This document shows positions 1 to 7,904 of a stretch of 64,000 bases of DNA, one piece after another. The notes beneath the pieces were generated by a model. The model saw only the letters and a list, made by a program, of their open reading frames with translations. It ran no database searches and was not told the DNA's origin. The stretch's first letter is position 1, and each line of letters begins with the position of its first letter. Made by a program: the position numbers and the translations under genes. Source of the DNA: JBDSLU01 sp963844435 (GTDB lineage: Bacteria > Acidobacteriota > Vicinamibacteria > Vicinamibacterales > Vicinamibacteraceae); the NCBI GenBank assembly GCA_963844435.1, contig CAWJOG010000019.1:1-64000 (forward strand), written 5' to 3'.

Positions 1-113
1 CCGACTACGACCCGTCGCGGATGCAGGACCACCTGTTCATCGCCCCGTCGTTCCCGTTCCTGCGCCGCGAGCTGGAGACGCTGGTGCGCCGCTTCGGCAT
101 TCCCGTGTTGTGA
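1..113 (+). CDS. C-terminal end of an unrecognised protein (partial)
   Basis: Frame 3 is open from the window edge for 36 codons and stops at a TGA at 111-113. The last residues read LVRRFGIPVL. The 5' part lies outside the window, so neither length nor family can be judged. Its codon use (strong third-position G/C) is like the rest of the window and unlike the damaged patch that follows directly at 126. The function is unknown. Confidence 0.4.
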   Translation, partial: DYDPSRMQDHLFIAPSFPFLRRELETLVRRFGIPVL

Positions 114-125
114 TGAATGGTGGGC

Positions 126-410
126 TCAGCTCGCGAGCGTTTTGCCCATCGCTGCCCGGGAACAATCATCCACTTCCAGGCCGGTGACGCGGGTGTAGCC
201 GCCGTTTTCGGTGACACCGGAACGCCGTAAAGATGCCTTCCGGGATGCGGCTGTGGTCGAGACGCAGCATCGCGGTGAAGTTTCGGCGGGCAGATCTGGC
301 GCGGACTTCATCGCGATGTAGGCGTTGGTGTTCGCGGAGTTGCCGACGACCAGGACCTTGACGTTGCGGCTCGCTACCTTGTTCAAGGCGGCGCCCTGCG
401 CCGTGAACAT
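126..410 (-). pseudogene. Malate dehydrogenase remnant (middle segment plus C-terminus)
   Basis: The first part reads FTAQGAALNKVASRN, VKVLVVGNSANTNAYIAMKS and APDLPA. This is the central segment of proteobacterial-type malate dehydrogenase, normally about 328 residues. After a frame change near 300 the next piece, NFTAMLRLDHSR, is also MDH. The sequence then jumps to IPEGIF and VTENGGYTRVTGLEVDD, which matches the C-terminal region of the same family, so roughly 95 codons are missing. The N-terminal NAD-binding half is absent because the segment begins just after the stop of the aminotransferase gene at 420. I read it as a decayed gene with a 5' truncation, an internal deletion and a frameshift. 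The family match is recognised by eye and is most like betaproteobacterial MDH. Confidence 0.7.
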
Positions 411-419
411 CGTGCTTCC

Positions 420-1624
420 TTAAATCAATTCGGAGAAAAATTCTGTGACCCGGTCCAGCCCAGGCTGCAGTTGCGGCGTCGGACAGGTGTAGCTGATGCG
501 CATCGAACGCGGCTCCCCGAATGCCGAGCCGGGAACGCAGGCGACGTTCTTTTCGTCCAGCAATGCCGTGCAGAAATCCAGGTCGTTCCCGATCGTGCGG
601 CCGGATGGCTGGTGGGTCTTGCCAAAGGCACAGGAGATGTCCGGGAACGCGTAGAACGCGCCTTGCGGCCGCGGACACACGACGCCGGGGATCGCGTTCA
701 TCACGGTCATGACCTGATCACGCTTTGAGGCGAACTCCGCGCACTTCTGCAATGGAATATCCTGCGGACCGGTCAGCGCGGCGATGCCGGCGGCGTTCAC
801 AATTTCATTGACACTGGTGATGTGGTTGGAATTCAAGGTGACGACGGCATTGATGATCGATTCCGGTCCGGCCGCGAATCCAAGGCGCCAGCCTGGCATG
901 CCATAGGTTTTGGACAGGGAATCCACGAATACCGCGCGGTCACGCAGTTCGGGCCTGACCAGGACGAAGTTGGTGTACTTCAGGCCGTCAAACAGTATGC
1001 GATTGTAGATGTCGTCCATGATGATCCAGGTGTCGGGATACTTCACCAGGACAGCGGCCAGCCCGGCGACTTCACTTTCGTCGTAGACCATGCCGGTTGG
1101 ATTCGATGGATTGTTGAACAGGAACACTTTCGGCTTGTTCGCCAGCGCTTCGTCGAGCTGCTGCGGGGTGATCTTGTAATTCTGTTCGGCCGAAGTGGGA
1201 ATCAGGGCCACCCTGGCGCCGACAATCTCGGCAATGTCGAAGTAGCTGGTCCAGTACGGCACCGGAAACGAGATCCGGTCGCCTTCATTGAGCAAGGCTT
1301 CGAAGAGATTGTAGAGAACGTGCTTCGCGCCATCGCCGGTCACGCAGTTCCTGCGTTCGTATCCGGTCAGGCCGATCTGGCGCATATGTTCGATGAACGC
1401 GTCCAGCAAGGCGTCGGGGCCGCGGTTGCTGCCGTATTGGCCGCTGTCGGTCTGGAGCGCGGCTGCGGCCGCATCGTACACGTGCTGACCCGGCAGGAAA
1501 TTCGGCACGCCAATCGAAAAGCTGATGACATCTCTGCCCTGCGCCTTGAGTTGCTTCGCCTTCTCGGCGACCGCCATGATGGCACTGGGCTTGCACGGCT
1601 CATCCGTTCCGCGAGATCCAACAT
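420..1624 (-). CDS. Pyridoxal-phosphate aspartate aminotransferase family, N-terminus frameshifted
   Basis: Class I/II fold-type I aminotransferase, probably aspartate to oxaloacetate. Visible hallmarks are NNPSNPTGMVYDE (substrate/PLP region), MDDIYNRILFDG and SLSKTYGMPGWRLGF, which holds the PLP-binding lysine in SLSKT. The uninterrupted part is 385 codons from 1577. In a second frame upstream, ATG at 1622-1624 gives MLDLAERMSR, after an AGGTGA ribosome site, and the downstream frame extends back as KPSAIMAVAEK. One missing base near 1598 joins them into a normal N-terminus of about 400 residues. It sits beside an MDH remnant and a LysR fragment in a patch that looks foreign. The family call is secure; whether the gene is functional is not. 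Confidence 0.8.
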
Positions 1625-1794
1625 CAATTCACCTAATCTGAGAGGCTGCTGGAAAAACCCTGTCGTCTGCAGGAATCGACAGGCGATCGATCCCGTACTA
1701 CGATGGCCGGCATGCGCGCGCGGTACGCGCGAATCACCGACTCCGCGCGACGCATCCTGCGCAGAGGTAGCGCAAGTGCCGCGGTTCGACCAGG

Positions 1795-1970
1795 ACCGTG
1801 GTTGTCGGTGGGCGACGAACAGCATCGTGGCGCGCCGCCACGCGGCTGGCGCTGTCGCAGCCGTCACTGAGCGTGCAGATCAAGCAGCTCGAGGCGCACA
1901 TCGGCGCGCGGATCTTCGATCGGCACAGCCGTCGCGTCCGGTTCACCGACGCAGGCCGCGTCATGGGCGT
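1795..1970 (+). pseudogene. LysR-family regulator, fragment of the DNA-binding domain
   Basis: The segment ALSQPSLSVQIKQLEAHIGA followed by RIFDRHSRRVRFTDAG is the second helix, recognition helix and wing of a LysR N-terminal HTH. Just before it, another frame reads GDEQH, as in the usual first-helix region, so the fragment is itself frameshifted. After about position 1970 similarity to LysR stops and the frame closes at 2025. No effector-binding domain is present, leaving about 55 of some 300 residues. It is a remnant on the opposite strand to the aminotransferase, an arrangement typical of a regulator and a divergent target gene. Confidence 0.7.
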
Positions 1971-2034
1971 GTCCTATCAGTCTCGTCAACAGTATGTATT
2001 GGAACTATCATCGACCGGTCGGTAGACTGAACCC

Positions 2035-2943
2035 ATGCCCCCCGCAAGCGCCCGCGCCCTGATGGCCGGGGCCGTGGATTACGCCGGGTTGTTTCCGCCG
2101 GCGCAGCTCCCGCTGGCCGACGCCCTCGCCGAATACAGACGAGCGCTGGCCGGCGCCGACGCCTGGATGCTCGGACGATTCATCGTGCCGGCGGTGCAGC
2201 TGCCGGCGCTGGCCGACGCCGTTGTGCGGGACGCGCACGACGGCAGGGGCTGGACCGTCAGCGCGATTGTCCGCGAGCACATGGACGAGGATGCGGCGGC
2301 GGTGCAGGCGTTCAACCAGCGCGCGGCAAATCTGCACGTCCGCGTGGACACGATCGAATGCCGGCCCTCGTCGAGCGACAGCATCACCTGGCTCGCGAAG
2401 ACGTTCTCGCCGGCGTTCACCGTGCACGTGGAAGTGGGCGTCGGGCCGACGGCGCGAGACGACCTCCGCGTCGTCGCGCGGCATCAGCTGCGCGCCAAGG
2501 TCCGCGCGGGCGGCCTTGCGCCCGACGCGTTTCCCGCTCCCGCGAGCCTGGTCGCCTTCATCGAGTCGGCCAGGGACGTGGGCGTGCCCTTCAAGGCGAC
2601 CGCGGGTCTGCACCACGCGATGCGCGGCGCGTATCCCCTGAGCGACGAGATCGGTGCCCAATCCGCCACGATGCACGGGTTCGTCAACGTCATGCTCGCG
2701 ACGGCAACGGTAGGTGAGCGCTTACCGACCACGACCGCTGCAGCGATGCTCACGCGCACCGATCACTCCGCGCTCGTCTTCGACGACGAGAGGGTTCGCT
2801 GGGGTGACGTCGAGCTCTCCATCGACGCCATTGGCCGCATGCGCGAGGCGCAGTGCGTGAGCTTCGGGGCCTGTTCGTTCCGCGAGCCGGCCGACGAGTA
2901 CCGACGGTTCGACCGCTCGCACGCGTTCGCCCCCCGCGGCTGA
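2035..2943 (+). CDS. Conserved hypothetical protein, first gene of homogentisate operon
   Basis: 302 residues with no signal peptide and no membrane segment, so probably cytoplasmic. I do not recognise a named family. Conserved-looking blocks are VDYAGLFPPAQL near the N-terminus, LRAKVRAGG around residue 160, and GVPFKATAGLHHAMRG around residue 190. The alternation of short hydrophobic strands ending in charged loops would suit a TIM-barrel-like fold, which is only an inference. The stop is 10 bases before the hpd start, and the gene runs in the same direction as hpd, the ferredoxin, hmgA and fahA, so it is probably cotranscribed and has a part in aromatic amino acid breakdown or its control. 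Confidence 0.75.
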   Translation: MPPASARALMAGAVDYAGLFPPAQLPLADALAEYRRALAGADAWMLGRFIVPAVQLPALADAVVRDAHDGRGWTVSAIVREHMDEDAAAVQAFNQRAANLHVRVDTIECRPSSSDSITWLAKTFSPAFTVHVEVGVGPTARDDLRVVARHQLRAKVRAGGLAPDAFPAPASLVAFIESARDVGVPFKATAGLHHAMRGAYPLSDEIGAQSATMHGFVNVMLATATVGERLPTTTAAAMLTRTDHSALVFDDERVRWGDVELSIDAIGRMREAQCVSFGACSFREPADEYRRFDRSHAFAPRG

Positions 2944-2953
2944 GGAGGTTTCC

Positions 2954-4060
2954 ATGGGTCCCTATCCACACGACGCGCCCCCACCAACGATTTCGGCCGA
3001 GAATCCCATGGGGACGGACGGGTTCGAGTTCGTCGAGTTCTGTCATCCGGACCCGGCCGCGCTGGATCACCTGTTCCGGCGCATGGGGTTCGACGCCGTT
3101 GCGAAGCACCGGACCAAACGGGTCACGCTCTACCGTCAGGGCCGCGTCAACCTGGTCGTCAACGCCGAGCCGGGCTCGTTCGCGGCGAGGTTTGCCCAGG
3201 CGCATGGCCCGTCGGCTCCGGCGATGGCCTTCAGGGTGGTGGACGCCGACCACGCCCACAAGCGCGCGCTGTCGCTCGGCGCCAAGCCCGTGGAGACCTC
3301 CGCCGGGCCCAACGAGCTCCGTATTCCCGCCATCGAAGGCACTGGCGGGCTGCACATCTATCTCGTGGATCGCTACGGCGCGAAGGGCTCGATCTACGAC
3401 GTGGACTTCGAGTGGATCGGCGAGCCCGGTCGCGAGCCTGCCGGGCACGGGCTCTGGTACATCGACCACCTCACGCACAACGTGCATCGCGGGCGGCTCG
3501 ACGAGTGGGCGGGCTTCTACGAGCGCATCTTCAACTTCCGCCAGATCCGCTACTTCGACATCTCGGGCCGGCTGACGGGCCTGCACTCGCGCGCGATGAC
3601 CAGCCCCGACGGCAAGATTCGCATTCCCATCAACGAGGATGCCGGCGAACACGGGCAGATCGTGGAGTACCTGAAGCAGTATCGCGGCGAGGGCATCCAG
3701 CACATCGCGCTCGGCGCGCAGGACCTGTACGCGTCGATCGAGGCGCTGATCGCGGCTGGCGTCGACTTCATGCCCGCACCCAACGACGTGTACTACGCTC
3801 GTGTCGATCAGCGCCTGCCGGGACACGAGGAAGATCTCGCGAGGCTGCGGCGCGATGGCATCCTCATCGACGGCGAGGGCGTCGTCGAAGGCGGCTACAC
3901 GAAGGTCCTGCTGCAGCGGTTCGGCAAGACGGCGATCGGTCCGATCTTCTTCGAGTTCATCCAGCGCAAGGGCGACGACGGATTCGGCGAAGGCAACTTC
4001 AAGGCCTTGTTCGAGTCGATCGAGGAAGATCAGATTCAGCGGGGCGTGTTGAAAGGGTGA
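2954..4060 (+). CDS. hpd: 4-hydroxyphenylpyruvate dioxygenase
   Basis: Converts 4-hydroxyphenylpyruvate and oxygen to homogentisate and CO2, the entry step to the homogentisate pathway. It is 368 residues, the usual size, with two vicinal-oxygen-chelate halves. The three iron ligands are visible: the first His in WYIDHLTHNVHRG (about residue 171), the second in GIQHIALGAQDLY (about residue 250), and the Glu in IFFEFIQRKGDDGFGEGNF near the C-terminus (about residue 335). The start at 2954 is preceded by a near-perfect GAGGAGG ribosome site; an internal ATG at 3008 is less likely. It is followed 7 bases later by the Rieske gene. Confidence 0.95.
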   Translation: MGPYPHDAPPPTISAENPMGTDGFEFVEFCHPDPAALDHLFRRMGFDAVAKHRTKRVTLYRQGRVNLVVNAEPGSFAARFAQAHGPSAPAMAFRVVDADHAHKRALSLGAKPVETSAGPNELRIPAIEGTGGLHIYLVDRYGAKGSIYDVDFEWIGEPGREPAGHGLWYIDHLTHNVHRGRLDEWAGFYERIFNFRQIRYFDISGRLTGLHSRAMTSPDGKIRIPINEDAGEHGQIVEYLKQYRGEGIQHIALGAQDLYASIEALIAAGVDFMPAPNDVYYARVDQRLPGHEEDLARLRRDGILIDGEGVVEGGYTKVLLQRFGKTAIGPIFFEFIQRKGDDGFGEGNFKALFESIEEDQIQRGVLKG

Positions 4061-4067
4061 GGTGGCG

Positions 4068-4397
4068 ATGGCGTGGAAGCCGGTAGCGAGTTGCGCCGCG
4101 CTCGAGCAGGGCGACGTGAGGGCCGTCGACTGCAGCGGGGCGCACCTGGCGCTGTACCGACTCGAGGACGGCATCTTCGCGACGAGCGCCGCGTGCCCGC
4201 ATATGGGCGGATCGCTCGCGGCTGGCACGATCGTCAACGGCTACATCGAGTGCCCGGTGCACTACGCGCTGTTCGACATCCGCACCGGTGACGCCGACGG
4301 TGCCATCACGTCGCAGCCGCTGCGGACGTTTCCCACGAGAGTCGAAGACGATGAGATCTACGTCGATCTTCCGGTGGCAGAGGAGCGCATGCCGTGA
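4068..4397 (+). CDS. Rieske [2Fe-2S] ferredoxin-like protein
   Basis: About 109 residues with one Rieske domain. The cluster ligands are Cys-Pro-His in AACPHMGGSL and Cys-x2-His in ECPVHYALFD, spaced 16 residues apart. No signal or membrane segment is present, so it is a soluble electron carrier. ATG 4068 is chosen over GTG 4062 because of its spacing from GGGTGAGG. It sits between hpd and hmgA; its TGA overlaps a GTG at 4394, suggesting translational coupling with what follows. Neither flanking dioxygenase needs an external reductase in known systems, so its role in this operon is open. Confidence 0.9.
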   Translation: MAWKPVASCAALEQGDVRAVDCSGAHLALYRLEDGIFATSAACPHMGGSLAAGTIVNGYIECPVHYALFDIRTGDADGAITSQPLRTFPTRVEDDEIYVDLPVAEERMP

Positions 4398-4445
4398 ACG
4401 CCGAGCATCCGACCACGAGCGACGCGCAGGCCCGCGCCGGACAGA

Positions 4446-5751
4446 GTGACGATCGCGCCCGGGTACATGTCAGGCTTCGGCAACGGCTTCGAAACCGAAG
4501 CGCTGCCCGGCGCGCTGCCGATTGGCCGCAACTCCCCGCAGAAGTGTTCCGTACGGGCTCTATGCCGAGCAGTTGAGCGGATCGCCGTTCACCGCGCCGC
4601 GCGCGACCAACGAGCGCACGTGGCTCTATCGCATCCGCCCGACTGTGGCGCACATCGGCCCGTTCGAGCAGGTCGACATCGGCTTGTGGCGGACGGCGCC
4701 GTGCAACGAAGTGGACGTGCCGATCGCGCCGATGCGGTGGAGTCCCCTCGCGATGCCGACGGCGCCCACGTCGTTCGTCGAAGGCCTCCGGACCATCACG
4801 ACTGCGGGCGACGCGGGCGCGCAGGCCGGCATGGGCGCACACGTGTATCTCGTCACGCGCTCGATGGAGCACGAGTACTTCTACGACGCGGACGGCGAAT
4901 TGCTGTTCGTGCCGCAGAGCGGCGGCCTGCGGATCTGCACGGAGTTCGGCCTGATCGAGATCGAGCCCGGCGAGATCGCGGTGATTCCGCGCGGCGTCAA
5001 GATCCGCGTCGAGCTCCGCGACGGCCCCGCCCGCGGGTATCTCTGCGAGAACTACGGCGGCGCGTTCACGCTGCCGGATCGCGGCCCGATCGGCGCAAAC
5101 TGCCTGGCTAACCCGCGCGACTTCCTCACGCCAGTCGCGGCGTTCGAAGACACCGACGACGAGTCGCGGCTGTTCGTGAAGTGGGGCGGCGTGATATGGG
5201 CGACGGTGCTCGATCACTCGCCGCTCGACGTCGTCGCGTGGCACGGCAATTACGCGCCATACAAGTACGATCTGCGGCGGTATTCTCCCGTCGGGCCCGT
5301 GCTGTTCGATCACGCCGACCCGTCGATCTTCACGGTGTTGACGTCGCCGTCCGACACGCCGGGCACGGCCAACGTCGATCTCGTGATCTTCCCGGACCGC
5401 TGGGCCGTCGCCGAGAACACGTTCCGGCCACCCTGGTATCACATGAACGTGATGAGCGAGTTCATGGGGCTGGTCTACGGCCAGTACGAAGCCAAGCCGC
5501 ACGGGTTCGTGCCGGGCGGCATCTCGCTGCACAACACGATGCTGCCGCACGGGCCCGACGTGGACGCGTTCGAGAAGGCCAGCAGCGTGGAGCTGAAGCC
5601 GCACCGGCTCGAAGCGACGATGGCCTTCATGTTCGAAACACGATTCATGCAGCGCGTGACGGCGTACGCGGCGCAGGCCGAGGAGCGGCAGCAGGAGTAC
5701 CAGGTCTACGGGCGGCGACTCCAGAAGCACTTCACGCCGGACCGGCCGTAG
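4446..5751 (+). CDS. hmgA: Homogentisate 1,2-dioxygenase, one frameshift
   Basis: Opens the homogentisate ring to maleylacetoacetate. The N-terminal frame reads GYMSGFGNGFETEALPGALP and IGRNSPQKC. The next residues, PYGLYAEQLSG, continue in another frame, and the join lies at 4545-4550, where an extra T in GTGTTCC explains the shift. The non-haem iron ligands are present: His and Glu in WYHMNVMSEFMGL and His in HNTMLPHGPD. Restored length is about 435 residues, normal for the family. GTG 4446 is the first start in the main frame; GTG 4394, overlapping the stop of the ferredoxin gene, is an alternative if a further indel is allowed. The 3' end is 2 bases from fahA. Confidence 0.93.
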
Positions 5752-5753
5752 CG

Positions 5754-7082
5754 ATGCAGGCGCGCAACGTCGCTCTCGACGACACACACGATCCCGCACG
5801 GCGAAGCTGGGTTGCCTCGGCCAACGGGCACCCGGACTTCCCCGTGCAGAACCTGCCGTTCGGCGTATTCTCGCCGCCCGGCGCGCCGGCGCGACGCGCG
5901 GGCGTGGCCATCGGCGATGCCATCCTCGATCTGCAGGAGGCTTCTCGCGCGGGCCTGTTCACCGGCGGGGCGGCGCATGCCGCCGCGCTGGCGACCGACG
6001 GCCCGCTCAATGCGTTCATGGCCGCCGGCACCGAGGCACGACATGCGCTTCGCGGCAGGCTGGCGGAGTTGCTGACCGATGGGGCAGCCGAGCAGTCCAC
6101 GCTGCAGGCGATGCTGCACCCGGCGACGCAGTGTACGCTGCACCTTCCGGCGGCCATCGGCGACTACACCGATTTCTACGCGGGCATCCACCATGCGGTG
6201 AACGTCGGGCGGCAGTTCAGGCCGGACCAGCCGTTACTTCCCAATTACAAATACGTTCCGATCGGCTACCACGGCCGCGCGTCGTCGGTCTGCACTTCCG
6301 GCACCCGCGTGCGTCGCCCCGTCGGTCAGCGCCGGGATTCGGCCGACGCGCAGGCGCCGGTCTTCGGCCCCACACGTCGGCTCGACTATGAAGTCGAACT
6401 CGCGATCTGGATTGCGGGCGGGAACGCGCGGGGCTCGCCCATTCCCATCGAGGAAGCCTTCGACCACGTGGCGGGGTTCGGCCTGCTGAACGACTGGTCG
6501 GCGCGTGACGTGCAGGCGTGGGAGTACCAGCCGTTGGGTCCGTTCCTGGCCAAGAGCTTCGCCACGAGCGTCAGCCCCTGGGTCGTGACACCCGAAGCGC
6601 TCGCGCCGTTTCGCGTGCCTCAGCAGATCAGGCTTGCCGACGACCCAGCGCCGTTGCCGTACCTCTCGAGCGACGCCGACCAGCAGACGGGCGCGCTGGC
6701 GATCACGATCGAGACGCTGCTGGCGACGCCGTGTCTGCAGGCGCAGGGACTGCCTGCGCAGTCGGTGTCGGTGACCAGCGCGCGTCATCTTTACTGGACC
6801 GTCGCGCAGCTCATCGCGCATCACACGAGCAACGGCTGCAATCTGCGCCCGGGTGATCTGCTGGGTTCGGGGACCATCTCGTCGCCCACTCCGGACGGGT
6901 ACGGCAGCCTCCTCGAGATCACAGAAGGAGGCCGAAGGGCAATCGCGCTCGCATCCGGCGGTACGCGCACGTTCCTCGAGGACGGGGACGAGGTGATCAT
7001 CCGCGCGCGCGCCGAACGCGATGGCTTCGTCTCCATCGGCCTCGGCGATGTCCGGGGCATCGTCATGCCGTCCGATCGATAG
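5754..7082 (+). CDS. fahA: Fumarylacetoacetase
   Basis: Hydrolyses fumarylacetoacetate to fumarate and acetoacetate, the last step of tyrosine breakdown. It is 442 residues with an N-terminal SH3-like domain and a C-terminal FAH hydrolase domain. The family signature is seen in DYTDFYAGIHHAVNVG, PIGYHGRASS, and the metal-binding stretches RLDYEVELAIWI and LLNDWSARDVQAWEYQPLGP. The motif NLRPGDLLGSGTIS is also present. The ATG lies 2 bases beyond the hmgA stop. A maleylacetoacetate isomerase gene was not seen in this operon, so that step must be supplied elsewhere or occur without an enzyme. Confidence 0.95.
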   Translation: MQARNVALDDTHDPARRSWVASANGHPDFPVQNLPFGVFSPPGAPARRAGVAIGDAILDLQEASRAGLFTGGAAHAAALATDGPLNAFMAAGTEARHALRGRLAELLTDGAAEQSTLQAMLHPATQCTLHLPAAIGDYTDFYAGIHHAVNVGRQFRPDQPLLPNYKYVPIGYHGRASSVCTSGTRVRRPVGQRRDSADAQAPVFGPTRRLDYEVELAIWIAGGNARGSPIPIEEAFDHVAGFGLLNDWSARDVQAWEYQPLGPFLAKSFATSVSPWVVTPEALAPFRVPQQIRLADDPAPLPYLSSDADQQTGALAITIETLLATPCLQAQGLPAQSVSVTSARHLYWTVAQLIAHHTSNGCNLRPGDLLGSGTISSPTPDGYGSLLEITEGGRRAIALASGGTRTFLEDGDEVIIRARAERDGFVSIGLGDVRGIVMPSDR

Positions 7083-7258
7083 GGCGCGTCGGTAAGGTGC
7101 GTCGGTTCGCCGCGCCCAATGTGTCAGCTGACTGCCGACTGACGCTCAAGAGAGCGGCTGATATGGTGGAGTTGAAGACAGCGGGGGCACGCCCGGCCCA
7201 TAGGCTCGTCCGTACGTGTGACCGCCTGAGTCCGGAGCCAAAGGTCAGATTCGAATCC

Positions 7259-7292
7259 TCAGCCTCACGGCTCCGGTCCTACGGACCTCGCC
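7259..7292. repeat. 34-base direct repeat, copy 1
   Basis: Begins TCAGCCTCACGGCTCCG and ends GGACCTCGCC. It matches 7574-7607 with two substitutions. The centre of this copy, GGTCC-TAC-GGACC, is a perfect 5-bp hairpin; in copy 2 one side of the stem has changed. Confidence 0.7.
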
Positions 7293-7391
7293 GTTGAGAT
7301 CGAATCCCGATTGGGCGCACCACTGACACATTCACCGAGGCGGCGAACTTCGCTTCGCTCGCCCGGTTCACTACACGGCTGCGTTGAGTTT

Positions 7392-7516
7392 CTGCCTTGG
7401 CCCTTGCCGTCGTGGCCATCGAGTGTTCCGTGCTCCCCTCGGGCCGTCACTCGTGCTCCACGCCGCAGGGATGGCGGCGCAGGAGACCGACACCGACGGC
7501 AACACGATGCCGGACA
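7392..7516 (+). pseudogene. Degenerate copy of the 5' end of the downstream surface-protein gene
   Basis: About 125 bases align with 7980-8105, the signal-peptide and first calcium-binding segment of the next gene. Shared stretches are TTGCCGTCGTGGCCATC, CGTGCTCCCCTCGGG and GAGACCGACACCGACGGC. The copy has indels that break the frame, and similarity ends just after the codons for TMPD. It looks like the remains of a paralogue or of a tandem duplication. Confidence 0.65.
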
Positions 7517-7573
7517 CCTTTCGCCCGCCCAGTTCACTCCAAGGCGTCGAGGTGGTTTGCGCGCCGAGAGTCT

Positions 7574-7607
7574 TCAGCCTCACGGCTCCGATCCTGCGGA
7601 CCTCGCC
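7574..7607. repeat. 34-base direct repeat, copy 2
   Basis: Second copy of the 7259-7292 repeat, differing at two positions. Downstream similarity also includes AATCCCGATT at about 7682 and 7304, so the repeated unit may be longer but decayed. Confidence 0.7.
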
Positions 7608-7904
7608 CTTGAGGTCGACGTGAACGGCGAGGTGCGACGCGCCGGAGCCGTCACGCGGTAGACGCGAGGCGCGGGCTGTAAATCCCGATTCGCGCGCAGC
7701 GCCGCCGGACGGCGGGCCTCGCTGCGCCCGGTGCGCACCATCGTCATGTCCTTGCCAGTCGAGCGGGCGCCTGGGCGACTCAAGCGTCTGCCACTTTGTG
7801 CCGATCTGTTCCCGGGGGTGGCAACGCGCCGCCGCTGCGGACGCCCTGGCCCTGGATCCCCGCCGGCTCATTCGACGTCGTTCCGTTGACCGCAAGAGAG
7901 AATC

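Larger units (their letters stand above)
7083..7904. other. Non-coding gap with decayed repeats
   Basis: About 820 bases between fahA and the large surface protein, with no credible intact gene. It holds a degenerate copy of the 5' end of the next gene (7392-7516), two copies of a 34-base direct repeat (7259-7292 and 7574-7607), and a 10-base inverted repeat AATGTGTCAG / CTGACACATT at 7118-7127 and 7323-7332. tRNA-like pieces are discussed among the rejected items. Confidence 0.6.

Noticed and set aside
7112..7322. tRNA-like pieces: GCGCCCA at 7112, a GGTGGAGTTG-AAGACA stretch near 7165, two TTCGAAT/ATCGAAT loops, and TGGGCGC-ACCA at 7312-7322.
   Set aside because: The 7-bp acceptor-like pairing spans about 210 bases, the T-arm has a mismatch and is off by one base, and no anticodon arm can be drawn. 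It may be a corrupted tRNA, but the sequence does not support a call.
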